Assembly (NCBI GenBank): GCA_964384675.1
Contig: CAYLNK010000122.1
Span: 1 to 17,108 of the forward strand
DNA from: CAYLNK01 sp964384675
GTDB lineage: Bacteria > Acidobacteriota > Thermoanaerobaculia > UBA5066
DNA length: 17,108 nt
Direction: 5' to 3'
In this document: in pieces, positions 1 to 7,230 of the stretch
How the letters are laid out: each line of letters starts with the position of its first letter
Position numbering within the stretch: the first letter of the stretch is position 1
The notes under the pieces: model-generated
Seen by the model: the letters and a program-made list of their open reading frames with translations, nothing else
What the model was told of the DNA's origin: nothing
The model's database searches: none
Made by a program: the position numbers and the translations under genes

Positions 1-123
1 GCGCGACGGACGCGCCCGCCCGGCGGCGAGCCGGCGGCGCAGCCTCCGCTCGAAGCCGGTGGAGAGGCGCGGCACCGGGAGCGTCCGCAGCGGGGCGAGC
101 GGATCGAGCGGGTCGTCGTTCAT
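1..123 (-). CDS. N-terminal fragment of a gene after the ECF sigma factor, possible anti-sigma factor (runs off the window)
   Basis: Only the first 41 codons are present. The start ATG (123-121) overlaps the sigma factor stop codon in an ATGA arrangement, which indicates translational coupling. The peptide begins MNDDPLDPLAPLRTLPVP and continues into an arginine-rich stretch; no membrane segment or zinc-binding motif is reached before the window edge. Genes directly downstream of and coupled to an ECF sigma factor are very often its anti-sigma factor, and a basic stretch before a transmembrane helix would fit. That assignment rests on position only. The open frame and overlap are seen directly; the function is inferred. 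Confidence 0.6.
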   Translation of the reverse strand, partial: MNDDPLDPLAPLRTLPVPRLSTGFERRLRRRLAAGRARPSR

Positions 124-749
124 CGGCTCTCCTCGAGGTCGGCGCGCAGGCGTTCACGCGCGCGGTGCAGGTGGGACTTGACGGTGCCCTCCGGGAGAGC
201 GAGCGTTCGGGCCACCTCCCCGACGTCGAGGCCCATCCAGTAGTGGAGCAGGACCGCGGCGCGCTGGGCGTCGGGAAGGCGATCGACCCTGCGGAGCAGG
301 CGCCGCCGCCGCTGACGGGCCATGGCCGTCGCCAGCGGGTCTACGCCCTCGGGCGCGGGAACGTCGGCCAGCACGTCGTCGCCCACGTGGGTCTTCCGGT
401 ACCGGGCCAGGCGCTTGCGGTCGACGGCGGCTCGGAACGCGACGCGATAGAGCCACGTCGAGAGGCGGCTCTCCCCGCGGAACGCGGGCAGGGCCCGGTA
501 CAGCTTCACGAGCACGTCCTGGGTCACATCCTCGGCGTCCGGCGCGAAGCCGGGACCGAGGACCGAGAGCGCGATCCGGAAGACGTCCTCGCGGTGCCGG
601 GCGACCAGCGAGTCGAAGAGCGACTCCTCGCTTGCGGCCGGCGCGCCGGCGGGCGGCTGACCCGGGGCACCCCCGAGCGCCAGGAGGAGGGCCGCCCCGA
701 GCTCGGGATCGACGACCGTCGTCGCCTCAAGCATTCGACCCGGCGGCAT
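120..749 (-). CDS. ECF-family RNA polymerase sigma factor
   Basis: A sigma-70 family protein of extracytoplasmic-function type, which redirects RNA polymerase to a small regulon. The region 2 helix bundle lies at about residues 42-115, including the segment DAEDVTQDVLVKLYRAL and the following STWLYRVAFRAAVDRKR. Region 4 (about 150-205) shows the helix-turn-helix that reads the -35 element: GEVARTLALPEGTVKSHLHRARERL. The 209 aa length fits the family. Two in-frame ATGs are possible, at 749 and 734. The second overlaps the upstream gene's stop (ATGCTTGA) and is a good coupled start; I give the longer form. It sits between a small membrane protein and a coupled downstream gene, the usual arrangement of sigma, regulator and sensor. 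A candidate ECF promoter upstream of the unit (1224-1252) suggests autoregulation. Confidence 0.93.
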   Translation of the reverse strand: MPPGRMLEATTVVDPELGAALLLALGGAPGQPPAGAPAASEESLFDSLVARHREDVFRIALSVLGPGFAPDAEDVTQDVLVKLYRALPAFRGESRLSTWLYRVAFRAAVDRKRLARYRKTHVGDDVLADVPAPEGVDPLATAMARQRRRRLLRRVDRLPDAQRAAVLLHYWMGLDVGEVARTLALPEGTVKSHLHRARERLRADLEESR

Positions 750-1200
750 CCCCGTCGTCGTCCACCGTCGGAGGGTTCACCAGCATCGCGAAGAAGACCA
801 GCCCGACGCCGACGAGGATCGGAATCGTGCCGAGGGGCCGGAGCGCGGCCAGCTCGGTCGCGTACGGCGAGAGGAGCCCCGCGGCCGCCGCCGGTATCTC
901 GCGGAACGCCACCTGGAAGCCGACGCCGCCCATGAAGAGCACGATTCCCGCTCCGAGCGCGCCCCGCGCGCCCCAGTCGGGGCCGGCCTCGCGAGGGGGC
1001 TCGGGCAGCCACCGCGCCAGCTCGCCCGCCGGCTCCGGGACGGGAAGCCCCTTCTCGAGAGCCGTCATCGTCTCGCGATGGATCATCTCCCGGACCTTCA
1101 CCACCTTCTGCTCACGGAGATGCTCGACGGCGACGTGCGCCCACCGGAGCCCGAGGATCAGCGCCACCGCGATCGCCGCCAGGACCTCTGCGTCGTGCAT
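727..1200 (-). CDS. Small membrane protein encoded before the ECF sigma factor (DUF6249-like)
   Basis: 157 aa. A hydrophobic segment at the N-terminus (AVALILGLRWA) is followed by a charged cytoplasmic linker with the phrase TMTALEKGLPVPEP, then two more hydrophobic segments near residues 83-102 and 125-146 and an acidic tail. The motif 'ALEKGLPxP' after one helix recalls the DUF6249 small membrane proteins often found beside ECF sigma genes; this is recalled from family knowledge and not searched. The start ATG has a strong ribosome-binding site (GGGAGG, about 7 nt upstream). The gene overlaps the sigma factor start. It may sense or tether a signal for the sigma system, but no direct function can be read from the sequence. 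Confidence 0.8.
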   Translation of the reverse strand: MHDAEVLAAIAVALILGLRWAHVAVEHLREQKVVKVREMIHRETMTALEKGLPVPEPAGELARWLPEPPREAGPDWGARGALGAGIVLFMGGVGFQVAFREIPAAAAGLLSPYATELAALRPLGTIPILVGVGLVFFAMLVNPPTVDDDGDAAGSNA

Positions 1201-1223
1201 GTTCGTCCCTCCCTTCAGGGAAT

Positions 1224-1252
1224 GAGACGAGGGGTGGCCCCCCGCCGGTTGC
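1224..1252 (-). promoter_or_regulatory. Candidate ECF-type promoter of the sigma factor unit
   Basis: On the minus strand the gap after rtcA contains GCAACC (1252-1247), a 17-nt spacer and CGTCTC (1229-1224). AAC-type -35 and CGTC-type -10 elements with this spacing are typical of ECF sigma promoters, which commonly drive their own sigma gene. The predicted transcription start near 1217 leaves a short leader with the ribosome-binding site before the ATG at 1200. The motif match is seen; autoregulation is inferred. Confidence 0.5.
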
Positions 1253-1262
1253 AGCGCGCCGG

Positions 1263-2282
1263 TCAGCCGGCGCCGACGGTGACGATCACCGATCCGCCGT
1301 CCGGTGCGACCGCGATCGGCACGTCGAGGAAGCGCCGGATCACGTCGACGTTCGTCGTCGCGTGGCGGGAAAGCGGAGCCGTGCGGAAACGTCCGCCCGC
1401 GCCCACGGCGAGCGGCAGCAGCAGCTGGTCGGCGAGGTGCTCGCCGACTGGAACGTCCGCGGCCAGGTAGGCGCGCATCGCGTCGACGGCGTGCCCGGCC
1501 ACCGCCTCGGCGCTGACGCCCTTCTCTCCGAAGCCGGTGACGACCTCCGTGGCCGTCGCCGAGGACACCTCGAGCGTCACGACGTTGCCGATCCCGTGCC
1601 CGCCCTCGAGCGCCACCGCCTCCAGCGACTCGCGACCCCAGCCGAGCTTCTCGGCGACGACCGCGAGCTCCCGGTCGGCCACGTGGCGCGGCAGGCCGGT
1701 GACGATCGCCCGCGCGTGGCGCGACGTGATCTCCCCGCGGGTGACGAGGTCGAGCCGCTCCCAGCGGGACGGCGCGATCACGGTGACGGTGAACGACCCG
1801 CCGCCCGCCGGGTAGAAGCCCGGCCGCTCGAGCGTCGCCTCCGCCGAGGCGCCGAGCCGGCGCAGCATCGGGAAGAAGACGCGGTCCAGGAAGTCGAACG
1901 GCGGCGCGGACGGGTTGTGCGTCCCGCCCGCCAGACGCAGCGTCGACGTCCCGCCCGTCATCAGCAGCGCCGGGAGGACCGTCTGGAAGACGAGCGTCGT
2001 CGAGCCGGCCGTGCCGACCGAGAACGTGTGCTCCCCGGCCGTGGGCTTCCCCGGCTGGAACGTCAGGGCGGTCGAGCCGGGCGTCGCGCCATCGGCCTCG
2101 GCGCGACCCACGGCGCACGCCGCCTCCACCGCCGTCAGGTGCTGGCGCAGGAGCCCCGGCTTCTTCCGGCCGGCGCGGATCCGCTCGATGCGGAACGGCT
2201 GGCCGGTGACGAGGGAGAGGGCGAGCGAAGTCCGGAGGATCTGTCCCCCGCCCTCTCCCAGCGATCCGTCGATGGTGATCAC
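1263..2282 (-). CDS. rtcA: RNA 3'-terminal phosphate cyclase
   Basis: RtcA uses ATP to convert RNA 3'-phosphate ends to 2',3'-cyclic phosphates, and can also adenylylate 5' ends; it acts in the cytoplasm with RtcB in RNA repair. The 339 aa protein has the family's N-terminal signature DGSLGEGGGQILRTSLAL, the segment RAGRKKPGLLRQHLTAV, and GGTHNPSAPPFDFL. The C-terminal motif PLSRHATTNVDVI carries His307, matching the adenylylated histidine (309 in E. coli). Length agrees with the family. The start is a GTG placed 3 bp after the rtcB stop, with AAGGGG about 6 nt before it, so translation is coupled to rtcB. It is the last gene of the rsr-Y RNA-rtcB-rtcA unit. Confidence 0.97.
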   Translation of the reverse strand: MITIDGSLGEGGGQILRTSLALSLVTGQPFRIERIRAGRKKPGLLRQHLTAVEAACAVGRAEADGATPGSTALTFQPGKPTAGEHTFSVGTAGSTTLVFQTVLPALLMTGGTSTLRLAGGTHNPSAPPFDFLDRVFFPMLRRLGASAEATLERPGFYPAGGGSFTVTVIAPSRWERLDLVTRGEITSRHARAIVTGLPRHVADRELAVVAEKLGWGRESLEAVALEGGHGIGNVVTLEVSSATATEVVTGFGEKGVSAEAVAGHAVDAMRAYLAADVPVGEHLADQLLLPLAVGAGGRFRTAPLSRHATTNVDVIRRFLDVPIAVAPDGGSVIVTVGAG

Positions 2283-2285
2283 GAT

Positions 2286-3515
<1,230 letters not shown>

Positions 3516-3529
3516 GGGGTCTCCTGAAT

Positions 3530-3642
3530 GGTGCGACGAGGGTTGCCGGGACGGACTGCTCTACCCAGTTGAGCTACGACCCCGGACCGTGGAGTCGCCG
3601 GGTCTCGAACCCGGAACATGTAGTCACGGCTGCATTCGCACC
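3530..3642 (-). ncRNA. Y RNA 3, with the most canonical permuted tRNA-like module
   Basis: A 113-nt element whose ends pair (3642-3637 with 3535-3530). Next to this stem are the motifs shared by all three units: GAATGC and GACTACAT on the 5' side and CTCGTCGC on the 3' side. A second stem forms from 3630-3627 with 3548-3545 and 3625-3622 with 3557-3554. Inside, in order, are a T-arm (3614-3598) with a consensus loop TTCGAGA, a 7-bp acceptor-like hairpin (3597-3591 with 3583-3577), the linker TA (positions 8-9 of tRNA) and a D-arm (3574-3558) whose 9-nt loop contains GGG. This is a tRNA opened at the anticodon and closed at the acceptor end, as in bacterial YrlA RNAs. G18/G19-T55/C56 elbow contacts look possible. 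It probably binds the Ro protein through the outer stem. Confidence 0.85.
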
Positions 3643-3660
3643 GCTGACGTGGTTGACTCT

Positions 3661-3795
3661 CGAGATCGGCGGCGACGAGGTGGTGAAGAGACGTCTTTCC
3701 GGCGCTCCATCCTGAGCTACCGCTTTCGCGGCCCGGGACTCTCACCCGGGGACCTCCGGAGGCAATGTAGTCCCTCCGGCATTCGCCGCTTCTCG
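3661..3795 (-). ncRNA. Y RNA 2, with a diverged permuted tRNA-like module and GAAA-capped acceptor
   Basis: A 135-nt element. The outer stem is 3795-3791 with 3665-3661 and 3789-3784 with 3674-3669, followed by the shared motifs GAATGCC, GACTACAT and CTCGTCGC. The second stem (3777-3770 with 3692-3685) has 8 pairs, two of them G-U. The tRNA-like part has an anticodon-stem equivalent (3760-3756 with 3702-3698), a variable loop AGGTC, a T-arm (3750-3732), a 4-bp acceptor hairpin with GAAA tetraloop (3731-3720), TA, and a D-arm (3717-3704). Unlike unit 3, the T-loop reads TGAGAGT instead of TTCGAGT and the D-loop is only 6 nt, so the usual elbow contacts are lost. A competing 7-bp hairpin (3779-3773 with 3762-3756) could form instead of the second stem. 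Confidence 0.83.
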
Positions 3796-3812
3796 TTTCG
3801 TTTCAAAGAAAG

Positions 3813-3885
3813 GGACCGGGGCGACGAGCGGTTGTCGAGACCTTACATGTTGCAGATGTAGTCCCGACGGCATTCACCCCGGTCC
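3813..3885 (-). ncRNA. Y RNA 1, minimal Y RNA without tRNA-like module
   Basis: A 73-nt element forming an almost continuous hairpin: an 11-bp outer stem (3885-3875 with 3823-3813, one G-U), an internal loop with AATGCC on one side and AACCGCTCGT on the other, an 8-bp second stem (3868-3861 with 3841-3834), and a 5-bp apical stem (3860-3856 with 3848-3844). It shares GAATGCCG, GGGACTACAT and CTCGTCGC with units 2 and 3, but the insertion that makes the tRNA-like module is absent. It probably keeps only the Ro-binding part. It is the first RNA after rsr, and a 17-nt A/T-richer linker separates it from unit 2. Confidence 0.8.
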
Positions 3886-3914
3886 GTGATCGTCACTCAG
3901 CGCGCGGAGGGGGC

Positions 3915-3945
3915 CCGGGGGAGCCCGGCGCCCGGGTTCCCCCGG
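3915..3945 (-). other. Very stable GC hairpin immediately after the rsr stop codon
   Basis: One nucleotide after the rsr stop, the minus-strand RNA folds into an 8-bp stem (CCGGGGGA with TCCCCCGG), a single mismatch, then 5 bp (CCCGG with CCGGG) closing a 3-nt loop. There is no following U-tract, so it is not a standard intrinsic terminator. It may act as an attenuator, a 3' stabiliser of rsr mRNA, or a processing boundary before the Y RNAs. Confidence 0.6.
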
Positions 3946-3946
3946 A

Positions 3947-5497
3947 TCAGATCGTCACCTCCTCGATCCTCGACACCCAGTGGCCGGGCGCCATCCGTCC
4001 CGCCGCGAAGTCGGCCACCAGGCCGAACACCGCGTCGGAGAAGCCACCCACGTTCAGCACGTCCTCCCGTTCGGCGGCCTGGGTCGTCGTCGACGGCACC
4101 AGGTCGATGCAGACGAGCCTCGCCCTCGGGTTCCTCGCCGCAAACGCGCTCCACTCCGCCATCATCGCCGTGGCGCCCGGCCTCCGGGCGTCGACCCACG
4201 ACTCGTTGTCCGACACGAAGATCACCATCTCGCCCCGCGCCTTCCTCTGGTTCAGGAGCGCGAGCGGAGCCGAGCAGCTCGTGCCACCTCCGCCCACCGC
4301 CGCCAGCTTCTGCGCGTTCTTCATCACACCTTCCTCCGGGTCGAGCCTCATCGGCACGACCTGCTGCTCGAACGGTAGGACCTCCGCTCCCCGGCTCTTC
4401 CTCACGATCGACGCGGCCATCAGCGCCGCGACGTCGACGCACCGCATGGTCGAGGTCGAGCCCTTCCGGTATCCCGTCACGGCGCACCGCATCGAGCCGG
4501 AGACGTCGGGACAGACGTAGACCTTCCCCTCGAGCGCCGGCACGTTCGCGATCGCGATCTCCATCGCCTGCTCGAGGGCCTTCGTGACGATCGCCGGCAC
4601 ACCGGGCGACGCCGCACGCGCGGCCGCGAGGAGCTGGTACGGGAAGACCCGCGCCCGCTCGATCGCCTCCCGGTTCCGGAGCCGAGCGACGATGGCCCCC
4701 GTCAGCGCGGCGTCCTCGAAGACGCCGTGCCGCGCGAAGGTGTTCAGGTTCATCCGCGTCGTCTGCCACGAGGCGTTCCGGGCGATCTCCTTCCAGACCC
4801 GCGGAGCCAGCTCGAGCCCCGTCAGCATCTGGAACGGCACGTCCGGGACGCTCGCCGCCTGCTCCGCCTTCCACGCCTCGAACTCCATCACCTCCCGCGG
4901 CAGCTCGGCCGCGTTCACGTCCTTTCCGATCAGGTAGCCGTAGAGCGCCCGCCGCGTCGCGTCCTTCGGCCGCGGGTGCGCCATCTTCACCACGTCCGCC
5001 AGAGACGGCGTGGTTCCCACCGACGCGTGAAACACCGTCCGGTCGCTCCTCGTCTCGAGCCACTCGGCGACGAGCTTCTTCGGCAGCGAGCCGAGCGACT
5101 TCCGGCCGACCGCCCCGGACCGCATGATCTGCACGAACGTCCGGAGCATCTTTCCGTCGTCGATCACTCTCCGGAAGACGTCGGGCAGGAGCACCGGCTC
5201 GGTGACCGAGAGGACCGCGCAGAGGAGCGCCGGGGCGTCTTTCAGGAACGCCTTCTCCCGCGAGTAGAGCGCCGCCTTCGCGAGGAACGTCCCGTCGACG
5301 CTCGACGCGAGCCGGAGGAGCGTCTCGAGCTGGTCCTCGGCCGACGCGTAGAAGGTGGCGTTGAGGCATCCGGTCGCCACGTACTGCGCGAGCGCCTGCT
5401 TCGGGCTCCGCACGTACGCCGGGGCCCCTTCCGAGTTCCGGCCCGTGGCGGCCGGCGCGAGCTTGCCCGGGGTCGTCCTGAAGAGCGTGCTGGCCAT
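3947..5497 (-). CDS. rsr: Ro60-family RNA-binding protein (TROVE plus vWA domains), Rsr
   Basis: Bacterial Ro60 orthologue, a ring-shaped HEAT-repeat protein that binds misfolded or structured RNAs through its central hole and Y RNAs on its outer surface. It can tether to nucleases such as PNPase during rRNA/tRNA processing and decay. The 516 aa protein has a TROVE helical region at about 25-320 (including VVKMAHPRPKDATRRALYGY), then a C-terminal vWA domain with an intact metal-ion-dependent adhesion site: DVSGS at 331-335, Thr406 in GGGGTS, and Asp430 in SDNES. The start at 5497 (MASTLFRTTPGK) has GAGGAG about 8 nt upstream. A longer open frame to 5602 would run through the sigma54 promoter and is rejected. 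It is the first gene of the sigma54-driven unit and directly precedes its presumed RNA partners. Confidence 0.96.
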   Translation of the reverse strand: MASTLFRTTPGKLAPAATGRNSEGAPAYVRSPKQALAQYVATGCLNATFYASAEDQLETLLRLASSVDGTFLAKAALYSREKAFLKDAPALLCAVLSVTEPVLLPDVFRRVIDDGKMLRTFVQIMRSGAVGRKSLGSLPKKLVAEWLETRSDRTVFHASVGTTPSLADVVKMAHPRPKDATRRALYGYLIGKDVNAAELPREVMEFEAWKAEQAASVPDVPFQMLTGLELAPRVWKEIARNASWQTTRMNLNTFARHGVFEDAALTGAIVARLRNREAIERARVFPYQLLAAARAASPGVPAIVTKALEQAMEIAIANVPALEGKVYVCPDVSGSMRCAVTGYRKGSTSTMRCVDVAALMAASIVRKSRGAEVLPFEQQVVPMRLDPEEGVMKNAQKLAAVGGGGTSCSAPLALLNQRKARGEMVIFVSDNESWVDARRPGATAMMAEWSAFAARNPRARLVCIDLVPSTTTQAAEREDVLNVGGFSDAVFGLVADFAAGRMAPGHWVSRIEEVTI

Positions 5498-5529
5498 CGT
5501 CGTTCTCCTCGCTTCTCGATCCGGTACGT

Positions 5530-5545
5530 TGCGATCCCCGTGCCA
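5530..5545 (-). promoter_or_regulatory. Sigma54 (-24/-12) promoter of rsr-Y RNA-rtcBA
   Basis: The minus strand reads TGGCACGGGGATCGCA, preceded by C. It matches the sigma54 consensus YTGGCACG-N4-TTGCW with one change (TCGCA), and the diagnostic GG and GC dinucleotides are separated by exactly 10 nt. The predicted start near 5519 gives a leader of about 20 nt containing the rsr ribosome-binding site. A sigma54 promoter facing away from the rtcR gene fits RtcR being a sigma54-dependent activator. Confidence 0.85.
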
Positions 5546-5561
5546 GCCCTGGAGCGCCGCC

Positions 5562-5590
5562 TTGTTCCGCGACTTAGCCGGTCGGATAAA
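5562..5590 (+). promoter_or_regulatory. Weak candidate promoter for rtcR
   Basis: TTGTTC (5562-5567), a 17-nt spacer and GATAAA (5585-5590) resemble a housekeeping promoter with correct spacing but mediocre matches. The implied start falls only a few bases before the rtcR ATG, so the transcript would be essentially leaderless, consistent with the absence of a ribosome-binding site before rtcR. Confidence 0.35.
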
Positions 5591-5596
5591 CTCCGA
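5582..5596. promoter_or_regulatory. Candidate RtcR-binding inverted repeat
   Basis: TCGGA-N5-TCCGA is a perfect 5-bp inverted repeat. It lies about 37 bp upstream of the sigma54 -24 element and overlaps the possible rtcR promoter. This is a plausible place for an enhancer-binding protein to activate rsr-rtcBA and control its own gene, but the repeat is short and may be chance. Confidence 0.3.
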
Positions 5597-5601
5597 TCCC
5601 A

Positions 5602-7221
5602 ATGGCGCGCCGCCGACCCACCGTCGCCCTGGGCCTCCTCGGCACCACCCTCGATCGGGGGAGGGGCCCGGGCCGCTGGGAGCTGTGGCGCCCCACCGTC
5701 GCGCTGTTCCAGCACGAGGACCTCCTGATCGACCGCTTCGAGATGCTCCTCACCTCGCCGAGGTTCGAGGCGCTCGCGGACGCGGTGGAGGCCGACATCG
5801 CGAGCGTCTCGCCCGAGACCACGATTCGGCGCCACGTCGTCCCGATGGCCGACCCGTGGGACTTCGAGGAGGTGTACGGCGCGCTCCTCGACTTCACGCG
5901 GACGCTGGCTTTCGATCCGGAGCGCGCGGACCTCCTCGTCCACATCACGACCGGCTCGCACGTCGCCCAGATCTGCCTCTTCCTCCTCGCCGAGACACGG
6001 GAGCTGCCGGGGAAGCTCCTCCAGACCACGCCGCCGGCGAGGAAGAGCGACGGCGGACCGGGGAGCTACCAGGTCATCGACCTCGACCTCTCCCGGTACG
6101 ACCGGATCGCCGCCCGCTTCCAGCTCCGGCAGCGTTCGGACCTCTCGGCGCTGAAGTCGGGGATCGAGACGCGGAACCGCGCCTTCAACGAGCTGATCGC
6201 GAGGCTCGAGACGGTGGCGACGTCCTCGACCGCGCCGATCCTGCTCCTGGGCCCGACCGGCGCCGGCAAGTCGCGCCTGGCCCGACGGATCCACGAGCTG
6301 AAGAAGGCCCGGCGGAAGCTGGACGGACCGTTCGTGGACGTGAACTGCGCGACGCTGCGCGGCGACGGCGCGATGTCGACGCTCTTCGGGCACGAGAAGG
6401 GGGCGTTCACCGGCGCGGCGGAGAAGCGTACCGGCCTCCTGCGCGCCGCGCACGGTGGCCTCCTCTTCCTGGACGAGATCGGCGAGCTCGGGCCCGACGA
6501 GCAGGCGATGCTGCTCCGCGCCGTGGAGGAGAAGCGGTTCCTCCCGCTCGGGAGCGACCGGGAGGCGACGAGCGACTTCCAGCTCGTCGCGGGAACCAAT
6601 CGCGACCTCTCCGACGACGTGCGGAAGGGGCGCTTCCGCGAGGACCTCCTCGCCCGCATCGACCTCTGGACGTTCCACCTGCCGCCGCTCCGGGAGCGGC
6701 CGGAAGACCTCGAGCCGAACCTCGAGCACGAGCTCGAGGCGTTCGCGGAACGGAACGGCGCGCGGGTGCGCCTGGTCCCCGCGGCGCGCGAGCGGTTCCT
6801 GGCGTTCGCCCGCTCGCCCGAGGCGCCGTGGTCCGCGAACTTCCGGGATCTGAACGCGGCCGTGACGCGTATGGCCACGCTCGCGCCGGGCGGTAGGATC
6901 ACGACCGACGGAGTGGAGGACGAGATCGAGCGGCTGCGCGCGGCCTGGCACCGTCCCGCCGCCGTCGGAGGCGATGCGCCTCTGCTGGCTCAGGTCCTCG
7001 GCGCAGAGGCTGCCGCGCGTCTCGATCGCTTCGATGCCGTGCAGCTCGCCGACGTCCTGCGCGTCTGCCGGACGTCACGTTCGCTGTCCGAGGCCGGGCG
7101 CGCGCTCTTCGCCGCGTCGCGCGCGCGGAAGGCGAGCGTCAACGACGCCGACCGCCTGAGGAAGTACCTGGCGCGCTTCGGGCTCGACTGGGAGGCGGCG
7201 TCCGCGCGTCCCGGCGCGTGA
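5602..7221 (+). CDS. rtcR: Sigma54-dependent transcriptional activator RtcR (CARF-AAA+-HTH)
   Basis: RtcR activates the rtc operon after RNA damage; its N-terminal CARF domain is thought to sense RNA ends such as 2',3'-cyclic phosphates. The 539 aa protein matches the family along its length. The CARF region (about 1-170) has VALGLLGTTLDRG, ASVSPET, DPWDFEEVY and HITTGSHVAQIC. The AAA+ domain has Walker A GPTGAGKS (217-224), the sigma54-contacting loop GAFTGA (267-272), Walker B LLFLDE (287-292) and the arginine-finger region FREDLLARIDLW. The C-terminal part (about 455-535) contains a helix-turn-helix-like segment (SRSLSEAGRALFAASR). No ribosome-binding site precedes the ATG. It is divergent from rsr across about 100 bp that hold the sigma54 promoter. 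Confidence 0.97.
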   Translation: MARRRPTVALGLLGTTLDRGRGPGRWELWRPTVALFQHEDLLIDRFEMLLTSPRFEALADAVEADIASVSPETTIRRHVVPMADPWDFEEVYGALLDFTRTLAFDPERADLLVHITTGSHVAQICLFLLAETRELPGKLLQTTPPARKSDGGPGSYQVIDLDLSRYDRIAARFQLRQRSDLSALKSGIETRNRAFNELIARLETVATSSTAPILLLGPTGAGKSRLARRIHELKKARRKLDGPFVDVNCATLRGDGAMSTLFGHEKGAFTGAAEKRTGLLRAAHGGLLFLDEIGELGPDEQAMLLRAVEEKRFLPLGSDREATSDFQLVAGTNRDLSDDVRKGRFREDLLARIDLWTFHLPPLRERPEDLEPNLEHELEAFAERNGARVRLVPAARERFLAFARSPEAPWSANFRDLNAAVTRMATLAPGGRITTDGVEDEIERLRAAWHRPAAVGGDAPLLAQVLGAEAAARLDRFDAVQLADVLRVCRTSRSLSEAGRALFAASRARKASVNDADRLRKYLARFGLDWEAASARPGA

Positions 7222-7230
7222 GCGCCGCGG

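Noticed and set aside
3598..3719. Ordinary tRNA genes, suggested by GTAGCTCA-type D-arms and a TTCGAGA T-arm
   Set aside because: On the only strand where the arms read correctly, each T-arm precedes its D-arm. Joining the D-arm of unit 2 to the T-arm of unit 3 would leave about 90 nt between them and no matching acceptor strands or CCA-type end. The permuted Y RNA reading explains every arm.
3886..3946. A separate promoter for the Y RNAs
   Set aside because: No -35/-10 or -24/-12 pattern was found between the rsr stop and Y RNA 1; the RNAs are more simply explained as processed from the rsr-rtcBA transcript.
5498..5602. N-terminal extension of the Ro protein to 5602
   Set aside because: It would run through the sigma54 promoter and the expected leader, has no family similarity, and a good ribosome-binding site precedes the internal ATG at 5497.
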